A DNA stretch of 64,000 bases from Streptomyces alboflavus (GTDB lineage: Bacteria > Actinomycetota > Actinomycetes > Streptomycetales > Streptomycetaceae), in assembly GCF_000716675.1 (NCBI RefSeq), contig NZ_JNXT01000014.1, positions 72,838 to 136,837 on the forward strand. Reading direction: 5' to 3'. Each line of letters starts with the position of its first letter. Position 1 is the first letter of the stretch. Shown here in pieces: positions 1-10,458 of the stretch. The position numbers were made by a program, and so were the translations under genes. The notes beneath the pieces were generated by a model. It was not told where the DNA came from, ran no database searches, and was given only the letters and a program-made list of their open reading frames with translations.

Positions 1-1
1 G

Positions 2-910
2 ACCTCACCGATTGATGAGCTGCTCCAGGGCGCTCTGCTGCTCGACGAATCCCCTGCCCCCCACGACCCGGTGCCGACCCGACCCGCCCTGCCGCCGCGC
101 CCGGCCGCGGCCGACGACCCCGGCCACACCACCGCCCGCGCGGCCGACAGCGATCTGCGGATCCTGTGCGAGGCCGTCGTGACCACCACGCCCCTGGCGT
201 CCCTGACCGACTTCCTCACCGAGTTCCTGCCCACCCCGTCGGGCGCGCTCGTCCTCGGCTGCATGCTGCGCCTCAACGACAGCGCGCACACCGCCCGTTT
301 CCTGTGGCAGTACGCCGCCGGGGCCGGGGAGACGGCGGCGGCCTACTGCCTCTATCTGCACCACCTCACGCTCGGCGAGACCGACGACGCGGCCTGGTGG
401 AAACAGCAGACCCCGGACGCCGCCCTGCCCGCCCCGGAAGCCGACGCCCCCCTGCCCGGCCGCGCTCCCCGCCCCGAACGGGGCGCCCCCCTGCTGAAAC
501 TGGAGTGGCCCACGGAGCCGCCGGCCGTCAGCGTGGCAGCCACACTGCGGATGCTGGGCATCCTCAGGATGACCAATCGGGCGACGTTACGGTCCTGGCC
601 TCCCGTCGCCCTCGCCGTCATGGAGTACGCCGCCCTGGCGGTGCGGTTCGTCGACGACGACGTCGAACTCCCCCTGCCCGTGGGCGGGTTCCACGACCGT
701 GTCCGTCATCTGACCGCCCGGCCCGGTCACGCGCTCGACCCCGCGCCGCGCGCCGACCCCGCCCCCGACGAACGCGACGAACTCCCGCCCCGGCCCGCGC
801 GGCCGGGCCCCTGGCTCCCGGGGCCCTGGCAACAGCACCCCACGTACCGCAGGCGAGGACGCGGCAACCGCGCCTACGTCGTCGAGTACAAGCTCAAGTG
901 CGGCGCGTGA
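2..910 (+). CDS. Unrecognised protein, 5' end outside the window
   Basis: The frame is open from base 2 to the TGA at 908-910 (302 visible residues). The stretch before the first in-window GTG (71) reads like normal protein (SPIDELLQGALLLDE), so that GTG is probably internal and the gene starts upstream of the window. I do not recognise a family. The middle is rich in Leu/Ala helices, with a Pro-rich linker and an Arg-rich C-terminus ending VEYKLKCGA. A TTA leucine codon lies at 587-589, a rare codon in high-GC actinomycetes that makes translation depend on the bldA tRNA. The MerB-family gene follows 155 bases later on the same strand. Coding status is likely; function is unknown. Confidence 0.6.
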   Translation, partial: TSPIDELLQGALLLDESPAPHDPVPTRPALPPRPAAADDPGHTTARAADSDLRILCEAVVTTTPLASLTDFLTEFLPTPSGALVLGCMLRLNDSAHTARFLWQYAAGAGETAAAYCLYLHHLTLGETDDAAWWKQQTPDAALPAPEADAPLPGRAPRPERGAPLLKLEWPTEPPAVSVAATLRMLGILRMTNRATLRSWPPVALAVMEYAALAVRFVDDDVELPLPVGGFHDRVRHLTARPGHALDPAPRADPAPDERDELPPRPARPGPWLPGPWQQHPTYRRRGRGNRAYVVEYKLKCGA

Positions 911-1065
911 CCGGCGACTTCGGGGCCAAGGTTCCCGGGGCCGTGCGCGGCGGTGACGCCGGACGCGTACGTGTCGTGGGCCTTCGGCCGCACGAGCGTG
1001 CAAGCGTCGCGCGGCTCCGGGCGCCCCCTGGACACACGGCGTCGACCAGTGATGGAGTCGCGGGC

Positions 1066-1773
1066 ATGACCGGGAACACCCCAGCGGCACCGACGGGCCC
1101 CAGCCGGACGGAGCGGGTCCGTCTCGCCGTCTACCAGGGCTTCGCCCGCACCGGTCGCGCGCCGGGCGTGCCGGAGCTCGCCGCGCTCACCGGGCTCGCC
1201 CCCGACGAGGCGCGTCAGGAGCTGCGCGCCCTGCACGAGAGCCACGACGTGGTCCTGGACCCGCGGGACCACGACCGCGTCGTCATGGCCCACCCCTTCG
1301 CCTCCGTGCCGCTCGGCTTCTCCGTCATGGGGGCGCGCACGCTGTGGTGGGGCGGCTGCGCCTGGGACTCGTTCGCCCTGCCCCACCTGCTCCGGGACGA
1401 GCCCGACGTCCTAGTCGCCACCCGCTGTCCGGCCTGCGACACCCCGCACGCCTGGGTGGTGGGCCGCGACGCGCCCCCGGACGGCGGCCAGGTGGCCCAT
1501 TTCCTCACCCCCATGGACCGGGTCTGGGACGACGTCGTGCACACCTGCGGCAACCAGCGCCTGTTCTGCTCCACCGACTGCGTCGAGAGCTGGCTGCGGC
1601 AAACAGGCCTGCGACGCGGTCACGTCATGGATCTGGGCACCCTGTGGCGCCTCGCCGGCGACTGGTACACCGGACGCCTCGACCCGGGCTACACCCGCCG
1701 CGACCCGGCCTCCGCCTCCGCCTACTTCGCCGGGGTCGGCCTGCGCGGATCCTTCTGGGGACTGCCCGACTGA
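1066..1773 (+). CDS. MerB-family (alkylmercury lyase-like) protein
   Basis: 235 residues. Residues 14-65 look like the winged-helix N-terminal part of organomercurial lyases. Residues 95-103 (WGGCAWDSF) carry the Cys-x-x-Asp pair (C98, D101) that corresponds to catalytic C96 and D99 of MerB. C168 in LFCSTDCVESW is placed like MerB C159. A CPAC pair (121-124) and C161 are extra cysteines. The three catalytic positions are therefore present. MerB breaks carbon-mercury bonds, but no MerA reductase, transporter or MerR lies nearby, so resistance to organomercury is not shown and the actinobacterial branch may have another role. The ATG at 1066 gives the standard length; the frame is open much further upstream but reads as Arg/Pro-rich noise. 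Confidence 0.75.
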   Translation: MTGNTPAAPTGPSRTERVRLAVYQGFARTGRAPGVPELAALTGLAPDEARQELRALHESHDVVLDPRDHDRVVMAHPFASVPLGFSVMGARTLWWGGCAWDSFALPHLLRDEPDVLVATRCPACDTPHAWVVGRDAPPDGGQVAHFLTPMDRVWDDVVHTCGNQRLFCSTDCVESWLRQTGLRRGHVMDLGTLWRLAGDWYTGRLDPGYTRRDPASASAYFAGVGLRGSFWGLPD

Positions 1774-1840
1774 GGCCCGGGCCCCCGCCCGCCCCGGCGC
1801 GACGCCGTCAGGGTGACCCGGCGGCGGAGCCCCTGCCCCG

Positions 1841-2659
1841 TCACCTGCGGAGCCAGGCGCCGGCCGCCTCCCGCCACTCCTGAAACAGCTCCCGGTCCCC
1901 CACGATCTCCACCGCGTCGTCCAGGACGGAGTCCCGCTGGTACATGAGCATCAGGAGCGCCGCGGCCGAGCCGCGCAGGCTCACGGCCGCTTCCCCCGGG
2001 GTACGCTCCCCCGCCCCGGAGCGCCGCACGGCGGGGGCGTCGCCGGTGAGGTCGATCAGCCAGTCGCCCTCCGTCCCGGGGGCCGTGTCCGTGGTGTGGA
2101 AGTGGACGGTCCTGCCGGGCCCGAGCAAGGCGCGCATCGCCTCGACGGACTCATAGACCTGCGGCAGTTCGAGGAAGCCGAGCCACTCGGCCAGGGCGTC
2201 GAGGGCGACGTCGTGGTCCAGGGTGTACGTCCCGTCGACGGCCCCGACCGCGTCCGCGCGGTGCACCACCGTCTCCACCGTCATGCGGCGCGCCCAGAAC
2301 ACCGGGGTGCCGCCGGGCGCCACCGTCCACACCTGCGCGTCCGGTCCCGCCTTCCGCAGGGCGTCCGCGTACAGCGCCGCGCCCTCGGTCAGCCAGGCGC
2401 CGAGCGCGGCGACGTCCGCCCGGTCGTCGCCGGACACGTCGTTCACCTGGTCGTCGGGGACCGGGCCCGTCGCCCGGGTGCGGACGATCTCCTCGGCCCA
2501 GCGGTGCGCGCCGCCCAGGTGCCGCAGGAGGTCGCCGAGGCTCCACCCCGCGCAGGTCGGTACCGGGGCGGCGAGGTCCGCGCCCTTGATCGATGAGGTC
2601 AACTGCTCTGTCTGGGCGACGATTTCGGCGGCGTAGCGATCCAAGGTCAAGTCGGTCAT
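1841..2659 (-). CDS. Maleylpyruvate isomerase family, mycothiol-dependent-type enzyme
   Basis: 272 residues. The N-terminal ~150 residues match the mycothiol maleylpyruvate isomerase N-domain (DinB-like four-helix bundle). PTCAGWSLGDLLRHLGGAH gives the typical Trp-Ser and histidine positions, and a later VVHRADA supplies the third likely metal-binding histidine. The C-terminal ~90 residues form the small domain often found in this family (RGSAAALLMLMYQR). Family members use mycothiol or act as metal-dependent transferases; the substrate here cannot be told. It is convergent with the MerB-family gene and is not in an obvious operon. Confidence 0.8.
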   Translation of the reverse strand: MTDLTLDRYAAEIVAQTEQLTSSIKGADLAAPVPTCAGWSLGDLLRHLGGAHRWAEEIVRTRATGPVPDDQVNDVSGDDRADVAALGAWLTEGAALYADALRKAGPDAQVWTVAPGGTPVFWARRMTVETVVHRADAVGAVDGTYTLDHDVALDALAEWLGFLELPQVYESVEAMRALLGPGRTVHFHTTDTAPGTEGDWLIDLTGDAPAVRRSGAGERTPGEAAVSLRGSAAALLMLMYQRDSVLDDAVEIVGDRELFQEWREAAGAWLRR

Positions 2660-2884
2660 GGGGTCACGATAGCGAGGGGTCGGCGCCGGGGCCCGGCAGT
2701 TTTCAGGGGCGTGGGGCGTCGGGTTCCGGGGGTCGTGGAGCGCAGCGTTCCGCGAGCTCGGAGTGCCGCGTGCGCCGCGCGCGGGGCGCCGCCCGCACCG
2801 GGCCCGTGGGCGCGGCGGGGCAGGGCGGCCGCGTGCGCCGCGGCCGCCCTGCCCGCACCGGTCAGGTCCCGTCCACGCCCCCGC
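2660..2884. other. Intergenic region with a strong hairpin
   Basis: No gene is supported here. The region holds the promoter side of the isomerase-family gene (bases just above 2659) and the hairpin at 2818-2854. The rest is GC-rich, low-complexity sequence. Confidence 0.5.
2818..2854 (-). terminator. Probable terminator of the ABC exporter gene
   Basis: Perfect 16-bp inverted repeat (2818-2833 GGGCAGGGCGGCCGCG with 2839-2854) around a 5-base loop, 31 bases past the stop of the exporter gene. There is no T-tract, as is common for actinomycete terminators. Confidence 0.6.
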
Positions 2885-4858
2885 TCAGGACGACGTCGCC
2901 AGGAACTGCGTCGCGGCCAGCTCCCCGTACAGCGGGTCCCCCTCGACCAGTTCGTCGTGCGTGCCGACCGCGCGGACCCGGCCCGCGTCCATGACCACAA
3001 TCCGGTCGGCCAGCGTGACCGTCGACAGACGGTGCGCGACGACGAGGACCGTGACGGTCTTCGACACCTCGGCGACGACGTCGCGCAGCGCCAGCTCGTT
3101 CACGGCGTCCAGCTGCGAGGTCGCCTCGTCGAGGAGCAGCAGCCGGGGCTTGCGCAGCAGGGCGCGGGCGATGGCCACGCGCTGGCGCTCGCCGCCGGAG
3201 AGCTTGGAGCCGCGGTGGCCGACCACGGTCTCAAGGCCGTCGGGAAGCTTCGCCACGAGGCCGTCGAGGCGTGCCTGCACGAGGACGTCGTGGACCTCGG
3301 CGTCCGTGGCGTCCGGCGCGGCGAACAGCAGGTTCTCGCGCAGGGTGCCCGCGAGGACGGGGGCGTCCTGCTCGACGTACCCGATGGTCGCGCGCAGTTC
3401 GGCGAGCGGCCAGTCCTGTACGTCCCTGCCGTCGACGAGGACGCGGCCGCCCGTCGCGTCGTAGAAGCGCTCCACGAGTCCGAAGACGGTGGTCTTGCCC
3501 GCGCCGGACGGGCCGACGAAGGCCGTCATGCCGGGGCCGGGGACGGCGAAGGTCACGCCGTGGTGGACGTGGGGCAGGTCGGGGCGGTAGCGGAAGGTGA
3601 CGTCGTCGAAGAGGACGGACGCGGGCCGCTCCACGGCGGCGCGACGGCCCGCCGCCCGCCCCGGCACACCGGCCTGGTCCTCGACGACGGCCGCTTCCTC
3701 GGTCTCCATCCGCTCCGCCTGCACGATGCGGGCCACGGCGGCGGAGCCCACCTGGTACTGGGTGACGGCGTCGACGAGACGGCTCACCGGGTCGATCAGA
3801 TAGAAGAGCAGCATCAGGAACGCCACGAGGGTCGCGACGGAGATCGCCTCGGAGGCGACGCGGGCGCCGCCGACGCCGAGCACCGCGAGGAATGACACCT
3901 GGATCGCGAAGCCCATCGAACTCCACGCCACCGCCTGCCACTTGGCCGACTTCACGCCGTGCCGCCAGGCCTCGCGCGCCGCCGCCTCGACCTTGACGAC
4001 CTCGCGCTCCTCCGCGCCGGACGCCTTCAGCGTGCGGAACGCGCCGAAGGCCCGCTCCAGGGCGGTCGAGATCATGCCCACGGCTTCCTGGGAGCGCTGG
4101 GTGGCCTTGGAGATCTTCGGCATGACCAGGCCGGTGGCGGCGCCGATGAGGACGATCACGCCGAGCGTGACGCCGAGGAGCACCGGGTCCATGAAGGCCA
4201 TCATCACGATGGTCGCGACGACGGTGAGCGCCCCGGAGAACGCGGACACCACGGCCTGCGTGGTGACGGCCTGGAGCAGCGTGGTGTCCGAGGTGACACG
4301 GGACATCAGGTCGCCGGGCTGCACGCGCTCGATCTCCGCGACCTTCAGGCGCAGCAGGCGGCCGACGAGAGCGCGACGGGAGTCGAGGACGACGGACTGC
4401 GCGGTGCGTTCCAGGATGTAGCTGCCGACGGACTCGACGGCCGTCCCGATCACCAGGAGCCCCGTGAGCAGCACGAGGATCGAGGTGATCGACTCGTCGT
4501 CCTGGAGCCGGCTCACCAACTGCTCGACCGCGACCGGCTGCGCGAGGCCGGTGGCGGCGCCGACGAGCGTGAACAGCGCGCCGAGCGCCACGATGCCGCG
4601 GTGCGGCTTGAAGTGGCGGTACAGGACGGTCCAGGTCTCCCGCGCGGGAAGCCGCTCGGGCCCGCCCCCCTTCTCGGAATTCTCGGAGTTCTCGGAATTC
4701 TCAGAGCTCTCGGGGTTCTCGGATTCCTCCGTGTTCTCGGCCGCCTCGGCGTCCACCGGCTCCTTGGCCGGGTCCGTGTCGGGTCCGGCCCCGCGCGGGC
4801 CGGTGGGGTCTCTCTCCGCGTGAGGTTGTTTGTCGAACGTTGGTTCTGAACTGGTCAC
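2885..4858 (-). CDS. ABC exporter, fused membrane and ATPase domains
   Basis: 657 residues, half-transporter architecture: about six membrane segments from ~residue 85 to 370, then an ATPase domain. Visible motifs are Walker [11 protein letters not shown] (~445), signature LSGGERQR (~552), Walker B LLLLDEAT (~572) and an H-loop VVAHRLST. It resembles the BmrA/MsbA multidrug and lipid exporter group and probably works as a dimer. The first ~75 residues are a disordered acidic tail with Glu/Ser/Asn repeats ([11 protein letters not shown]), unusual for the family. The GTG at 4858 has no clear ribosome-binding site, so the start may lie further in. The aldolase-family gene lies 82 bases upstream on the same strand and could share its transcript. 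The substrate is unknown. Confidence 0.9.
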   Translation of the reverse strand: MTSSEPTFDKQPHAERDPTGPRGAGPDTDPAKEPVDAEAAENTEESENPESSENSENSENSEKGGGPERLPARETWTVLYRHFKPHRGIVALGALFTLVGAATGLAQPVAVEQLVSRLQDDESITSILVLLTGLLVIGTAVESVGSYILERTAQSVVLDSRRALVGRLLRLKVAEIERVQPGDLMSRVTSDTTLLQAVTTQAVVSAFSGALTVVATIVMMAFMDPVLLGVTLGVIVLIGAATGLVMPKISKATQRSQEAVGMISTALERAFGAFRTLKASGAEEREVVKVEAAAREAWRHGVKSAKWQAVAWSSMGFAIQVSFLAVLGVGGARVASEAISVATLVAFLMLLFYLIDPVSRLVDAVTQYQVGSAAVARIVQAERMETEEAAVVEDQAGVPGRAAGRRAAVERPASVLFDDVTFRYRPDLPHVHHGVTFAVPGPGMTAFVGPSGAGKTTVFGLVERFYDATGGRVLVDGRDVQDWPLAELRATIGYVEQDAPVLAGTLRENLLFAAPDATDAEVHDVLVQARLDGLVAKLPDGLETVVGHRGSKLSGGERQRVAIARALLRKPRLLLLDEATSQLDAVNELALRDVVAEVSKTVTVLVVAHRLSTVTLADRIVVMDAGRVRAVGTHDELVEGDPLYGELAATQFLATSS

Positions 4859-4940
4859 ACACGACAGGACGCGTCAGGGCGCGTTCTGCCTGACTGGATT
4901 TCGCGGTCGGCCGCGGGGGCTTCGGGCGGGGACGTGCGGG

Positions 4941-6035
4941 TCAGGTGTTGGTGCCTCGTGCGGTGACCTGCCAGCGGTCGACCACCTCGCGGTCCCGGAC
5001 GACCAGCAGCTCGTCGGCGAGGTTCACCGGCGTGCAGATGTGGTTGGGGACGACGGCGACCGACGACCCGAGGCGCGGCCCTCGCACCCCCTCCGGGAGC
5101 CGCACCACGGCGTGGTGCTCCCACAGTCCGGTGACGGTCCCCTCGGGGAACAGGGGCAGGTATCCGTGGCCCGTCACCCAGGGCGACCGGTCGGAGCCGA
5201 GGACCTTGCTGCCGACGTCGAGGACGAAGCGTTCCGGGGCGGGAACGCTGATGACCGTCGCCACGGCGGCCAGCGCGAGGTCCTCCACCCCGCAGGTGCC
5301 GATGGCCAGCTGGGTGGCGTCGTTGAAGACGTAGACACCGGGCCGCAGCTCGTTCACCGCGCCGGGCCGCCACTGCCCCACGGTCGGGGTCGACCCGCCG
5401 CTGACCACACGGACGTCGAGCCCGATGTCCCGCAGCCCCTGCGCGGCCTCCCCCAGCGTGCGCTCCTCGTCCCGTGCGGCCCGCTCCCGCGCGCGGGCGT
5501 CGTGGCCGTAGCCGTGCCCCGGGAAGGTGAAGACGCCGACCACGTCCAGGCCCTCGTCGGCCGCCGCCTTGCCGACCTCACCGGCGGCGTCGGGCCGCAC
5601 CCCCGTCCGACGGCTCCCGCTGTCGACCTCGACGAGCACCCCGACCGCCCGGTCGCTGCCGCGCAGGGCGTCCCCAAGACGCCGCGCGCCCTCGACCGAC
5701 TCCACGCCGACCCTCAGGGCGACGTCGTCCGCCAGTCGCCGCAGCCGCCGCGCCTTGTCGGCGTCGAGCCACACGGGGTAGGCGATGAACAGGTCGTCCA
5801 CGCCCGCGCGGGCGAACGCCTCGGCCTCGCCGATCGTGGCCACCGAGAGTCCGCGCGCGCCGGACCGGAGCTGACGGTCCGCGATCCGCGCGCACTTGTG
5901 ACTCTTGGCGTGCGGACGCAGGGCGAACCCCTGGGCGCGCGAGGCCTCGGCCATCCGCGCGATGTTCCGGTCCAGCACGTCCGGATCGACGACCAGCGCC
6001 GGTGTGGCCAGCCCGTCGGGCAGCGGTATCGCCAT
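4941..6035 (-). CDS. D-threonine aldolase / D-serine dehydratase-like PLP enzyme
   Basis: 364 residues. An alanine-racemase-type N-terminal barrel carries the PLP lysine K44 in RPHAKSHK. The C-terminal DSD-like domain has the metal pair H332 and C334 in PNHICTPVN, known in D-serine dehydratase and D-threonine aldolase to bind Zn or Mn. Such enzymes act on D-3-hydroxy amino acids in the cytosol; which one cannot be told from sequence. The ATG at 6035 is chosen because GGGAGG sits 7 bases before it; an ATG at 6059 is in frame but has no such site. Confidence 0.85.
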   Translation of the reverse strand: MAIPLPDGLATPALVVDPDVLDRNIARMAEASRAQGFALRPHAKSHKCARIADRQLRSGARGLSVATIGEAEAFARAGVDDLFIAYPVWLDADKARRLRRLADDVALRVGVESVEGARRLGDALRGSDRAVGVLVEVDSGSRRTGVRPDAAGEVGKAAADEGLDVVGVFTFPGHGYGHDARARERAARDEERTLGEAAQGLRDIGLDVRVVSGGSTPTVGQWRPGAVNELRPGVYVFNDATQLAIGTCGVEDLALAAVATVISVPAPERFVLDVGSKVLGSDRSPWVTGHGYLPLFPEGTVTGLWEHHAVVRLPEGVRGPRLGSSVAVVPNHICTPVNLADELLVVRDREVVDRWQVTARGTNT

Positions 6036-6139
6036 TTCTTGCCTCCCACCTCGGAACACGACGGGATGATCATGACAGGTGGGCGCACGCCGGCCGCAGG
6101 GCCACCGCCGACGGCCCCCGCACCGGTCGGGAAGAGCGC

Positions 6140-6610
6140 CTAGGACCGCCGCCCGCCCAACTCCGCGGCCCGGGCCCCCGCGTTCACCGTGATCCTCCGC
6201 AGCGCCCCCTGCAGCGCGGCGATCTCGGCCTCGTCCACGCCCATCGCCTCGCCGATCGCCGCGGGCACGTGGGCCGCCTGCTGCCGCATCGCGCGCCCGT
6301 CGGCCGTGAGGACGACGGCGACCGAGCGCTCGTCGTCGGGGCGGCGGCGGCGCTCGACGAGACCCCGCGCCTCAAGGCGCTTCAGGAGCGGGGACAGCGT
6401 GTTGTAGTCGAGCCGCAGCTCCTCCACCAGCTCCCGGACCGTGCTCTCGTCCCGTCGCCACAGCACCAGCATCACCAGGTACTGGGGGTAGGTGAGACCC
6501 AGCGGGTCGAGGAGCACCCGGTACACGGACGTGACGCTGCGCGAGGCCGCGTAGAGGTCGAAGCAGAGCAGTTCGGCCAGCGGTGACGTGTCTTCCCTCG
6601 TGCCTTCCAT
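6140..6610 (-). CDS. MarR-family regulator, OhrR-like
   Basis: 156 residues. The N-terminal LLCFDLYAASR with C16, followed by LTYPQYLVMLVLW, is the hallmark of OhrR-type organic peroxide sensors, in which this cysteine is oxidised and releases DNA. The winged helix follows (VRELVEELRLDYNTLSPLLKRLEARGLV). There is no ohr/OsmC-type peroxidase gene beside it; instead it is divergent from an alpha/beta hydrolase, its likely target. The start at 6610 gives the family length; an extension to 6634 is possible. It probably represses itself and the hydrolase through the dyad at 6642-6654. Confidence 0.88.
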   Translation of the reverse strand: MEGTREDTSPLAELLCFDLYAASRSVTSVYRVLLDPLGLTYPQYLVMLVLWRRDESTVRELVEELRLDYNTLSPLLKRLEARGLVERRRRPDDERSVAVVLTADGRAMRQQAAHVPAAIGEAMGVDEAEIAALQGALRRITVNAGARAAELGGRRS

Positions 6611-6624
6611 GAGGACCACTGTAA

Positions 6625-7572
<948 letters not shown>

Positions 7573-7609
7573 GCGAGCCCGTGCGGAGATGACCGGGCCG
7601 GGGGTCGGG

Positions 7610-8911
7610 TCAGAGCGCCGCCCGCGCCGCCGGGCCGAGCAACGGCCCGGCCCCCGGCGCCTCCCCGGTCTCCTCCCGCCGCCGCCCGCCCCGCGCCAGG
7701 AAGTCCGCGAGCGGCAGCGTCGCCGCGCCCACCGTCACCGCGTCCGGGCCCAGCTCACCGAGCACCACGGTGACGCGGGCCGCGGGGTGGCGCAGGGAGT
7801 ACGCGGCGGCGTGCTCGCGGACGGCGGGCAGCAGGTGCGGGCCGAGGGCGAGGCCGGCCCAGCCGCCGACGAGGACCCGTTCGGGGCCGAAGAGGTTCAC
7901 CAGGCCGGAGATGCCCGCGCCCAGATACTCGGCGGTCTCGTCGAGCACGGCCCGTGCCACGGGGTCCCCGGCGCCGCCGCCCTCGGGGTGGGCGGCCGCG
8001 AGCAGCGCGGCGACCCCGCTCTCCTCACCGGTCGCGGGCGGCTCGCCCCCCGCCTCGCGCCAGCGGTCGAGCAGCGCCTCCGCCCCCGCGTACGCCTCCA
8101 GGCAGCCAAGAGCACCGCACCGGCAGCGCCGCCCGCGGACGTGGACGGTCAAGTGCCCCCATTCGCCCGGCCCACCGTGGGCGCCGCCGTGGATGACGCC
8201 GTCGGTGACGATGCACGCGCCGACGCCGGAGCCGAACAGGACGATGACGGCGTCGCGCACGCCGCGGCCGCCGCCGAACCACATCTCGGCCTGGCCGAGC
8301 GCGCGGGCGCCGTTGTCGATGAAGTACGCCGTGTCCGCCGGGAGTCGGACGGCCTCGCGGAGCAGGGACTCCAACGGCACCGCGTCCCAGCCGACGGTCT
8401 GGCCGTGGACGAGGGCGCCGCCGGGGGCGGTCGTCTCGACGATGCCGGGGACGCCGACGCCGACGCCGATCAGGCCCTCGCCCGCCGTGAGCCCGGCGGC
8501 GGCGGTGACTTCGGCGATGCCGTCGCGGATGTGACCGACGACGGCCTCGACGTCATGGCCGGTCGGGGTCAACGGGCGGTCGGTGCGGGCGAGTTCGGTG
8601 AGGGCGAGGTCGAAGGCCTCGACGCGGACGCGGGTCTCGCCGACGTCCACGCCGATGAGGTGCCCGCTGCCGGGGGCCACCCGCAGCAGGGTGCGGGGGC
8701 GGCCGCCGTCGGACTCGACGACGCCGGCCTCCTCCAGGAGGTGGTCCGCGGTGAGTTCGGCGACGACGTTGCTGACGGAGCCGGAGCTGAGCCCGGTCGC
8801 GCCGCCGAGCGCCTGGCGGCTCATCGGCCCGTGAAAGTACAACCGGCGCAGCACCGAAGCCCGGTTGCCCAGGCGCAGGTCACGCACGGTTCGGCTGTTC
8901 CGCTCGGCCAT
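7610..8911 (-). CDS. ROK-family transcriptional repressor
   Basis: 433 residues. An N-terminal winged helix (VLRRLYFHGPMSRQALGGATGLS) precedes a ROK sugar-kinase-like fold with IGVDVGETRVRVEAF and the zinc motif CRCGALGCLEAYAG. Many ROK proteins with this helix are sugar-responsive repressors (XylR, NagC, Mlc). The divergent sugar importer and beta-glucosidase are the probable targets, so the inducer is likely a beta-linked oligosaccharide or a product of it. ATG 8911 is chosen because AGGAG lies just before it and the open frame to 9028 contains no domain sequence. Confidence 0.9.
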   Translation of the reverse strand: MAERNSRTVRDLRLGNRASVLRRLYFHGPMSRQALGGATGLSSGSVSNVVAELTADHLLEEAGVVESDGGRPRTLLRVAPGSGHLIGVDVGETRVRVEAFDLALTELARTDRPLTPTGHDVEAVVGHIRDGIAEVTAAAGLTAGEGLIGVGVGVPGIVETTAPGGALVHGQTVGWDAVPLESLLREAVRLPADTAYFIDNGARALGQAEMWFGGGRGVRDAVIVLFGSGVGACIVTDGVIHGGAHGGPGEWGHLTVHVRGRRCRCGALGCLEAYAGAEALLDRWREAGGEPPATGEESGVAALLAAAHPEGGGAGDPVARAVLDETAEYLGAGISGLVNLFGPERVLVGGWAGLALGPHLLPAVREHAAAYSLRHPAARVTVVLGELGPDAVTVGAATLPLADFLARGGRRREETGEAPGAGPLLGPAARAAL

Positions 8912-8953
8912 GTGGCTCCTCTCCCCGTTCGCAACATACCCGTGCCGAACCTC

Positions 8954-9000
8954 TTGACGCGACTTGTCTTCAGGATTTAACTCACGTCCTAAATTAAGTC
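8954..9000 (+). promoter_or_regulatory. Candidate promoter and ROK operator for the sugar importer
   Basis: TTGACG at 8954-8959 could be a -35 box, with an AT-rich -10 candidate TTTAAC at 8976-8981. It overlaps an imperfect dyad: GACTT(N6)AGGA at 8961-8975 and TCCT(N5)AAGTC at 8987-9000. The position, between the repressor gene and the importer, fits a ROK binding site. The exact boxes are inferred. Confidence 0.45.
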
Positions 9001-9139
9001 GTGAAGCTCGTTCAAGCACTGAACACAACCGTCACGGGGACCCCTCGCGCCACTCATCGGGTTCCCCGACACGGCCGTGCTCGCAGGGACTTGGGCGCAG
9101 CCACCGCCGAGATCCTCCCCGGAAAGGGGCGTATCCGTC

Positions 9140-10450
9140 ATGCGCAGACTCCGAGCCGCAGCCGCCGTCGCCGCGCTCACCGCTCTCACCGCCACCGCGT
9201 GCGGCGGCGGCACCGCCACGGGCGGCGGGAGCAACGACTCGCCGAAGACGCTCACGTACTGGGCGTCGAACCAGGGGCCGAACATCGAGGCCGACAAGAA
9301 GATCCTCACGCCCCGGCTCGAGAAGTTCGAGGAGCAGACCGGGATCAAGGTCAAGCTGGAGGTGATCCCCTGGTCCGACCTGCTCAACCGCATTCTGACC
9401 GCGACCACTTCGGGCCAGGGCCCGGACGTCCTGAACATCGGCAACACCTGGTCGTCCTCGCTGCAGGCGAGCGGCGCGCTCTTGCCGTGGGACGCGAAGC
9501 GGTTCGGGCAGATCGGCGGCAAGGACCGGTTCGTGTCCGCCGCGCTCGGCTCGACGGGGGCGCGCGGCAAGGATCCCGCCGCGGTGCCGCTGTACTCACT
9601 GGCGTACGCCCTCTACTACAACAAGAAGATGTTCGAGGACGCGGGCATCGAGAGGCCGCCCGCGACCTGGGAGCAGCTGGTCGCCGACGGCAAGAAGCTC
9701 TCCAAGGGCGGCAAGTGGGCACTGGGGGCGGAGGGCTCGAACCTGGTGAACAACATTCACCAGGTCCATGTCCTCGGCAAGCAGCACGGCGCGGACTTCT
9801 TCGACGCCGCGGGGAAGCCGACGTTCACGTCCCCCGGCGCGGTCGCCGCCGTGAAGCAGTACGTCGACTTCATGGCCAAGGACAAGATCATCGCGCCGGG
9901 CAACGCCGAGTACGCGCGCAACCAGTCCCTTCAGGACTTCGCCAAGGGCAGGACGGCGATGGTGCTGTGGCAGGCGGCCGCGACGACCTTCGCGTCGCAC
10001 GGCATGAAGCCCGCCGACTGGGGCGTGGCACCGGTGCCGGTGCCCTCGGGGACGCCGGGCGTCGGCAAGCAGGTCAACTCGATGGTCGCGGGCATCAATC
10101 TGGCCGTCTTCAAGAACACCGACAACCTCGACGGCGCGGTGAAGTTCGTGAAGTTCATGACGAGCGACGCCGAGCAGACCGGGCTCAACAAGGCATACGG
10201 CTCGATCCCTCCGGTGAAGGCGGCCCAGTCGGACCCGGCGTTCGCCCGCCCGGAGACCGCCGTGCTGCGCGACACACTCGCCGAGAGCGCGGCGCCGCTG
10301 CCCCAGGTGCCCCATGAGTCGCAGTTCGAGACGACGGTGGGCACCGCCGTCAAGGAGCTGTTCGCCGACGCCGCCGAGGGCCGTCCGGTGACCACGGACT
10401 CGGTCAAGTCGGCGCTCACCAAGGCGCAGCAGCAGATGCCGAAGGGCTGA
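9140..10450 (+). CDS. Sugar ABC transporter, substrate-binding lipoprotein
   Basis: 436 residues. A basic start and hydrophobic segment end in the lipobox LTATACGG, so the mature protein would be lipid-anchored outside the membrane. The remainder is an extracellular solute-binding family 1 protein (LTYWASNQGPNIEADK, then PDVLNIGNTWSSSLQASGALLPWD). It is the first gene of an importer operon with two permeases and a GH1 enzyme, so the ligand is likely a beta-linked di- or oligosaccharide such as cellobiose; that is inference. No ATPase gene is present, so it probably uses a shared MsiK-type ATPase as other Streptomyces sugar importers do. The ATG at 9140 is preceded by GGAAAGGGG. Confidence 0.92.
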   Translation: MRRLRAAAAVAALTALTATACGGGTATGGGSNDSPKTLTYWASNQGPNIEADKKILTPRLEKFEEQTGIKVKLEVIPWSDLLNRILTATTSGQGPDVLNIGNTWSSSLQASGALLPWDAKRFGQIGGKDRFVSAALGSTGARGKDPAAVPLYSLAYALYYNKKMFEDAGIERPPATWEQLVADGKKLSKGGKWALGAEGSNLVNNIHQVHVLGKQHGADFFDAAGKPTFTSPGAVAAVKQYVDFMAKDKIIAPGNAEYARNQSLQDFAKGRTAMVLWQAAATTFASHGMKPADWGVAPVPVPSGTPGVGKQVNSMVAGINLAVFKNTDNLDGAVKFVKFMTSDAEQTGLNKAYGSIPPVKAAQSDPAFARPETAVLRDTLAESAAPLPQVPHESQFETTVGTAVKELFADAAEGRPVTTDSVKSALTKAQQQMPKG

Positions 10451-10458
10451 GCCGCGCC

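Noticed and set aside
166..1065. Long N-terminal extension of the MerB-family frame
   Set aside because: Arg/Pro/Ala-rich with no domain, overlapping the first gene; the ATG at 1066 gives the family length.
4670..4735. Repeats in the ABC exporter N-terminus as a CRISPR or separate repeat array
   Set aside because: These are short in-frame codon repeats (Ser-Glu-Asn) within a coding sequence, with no spacers.
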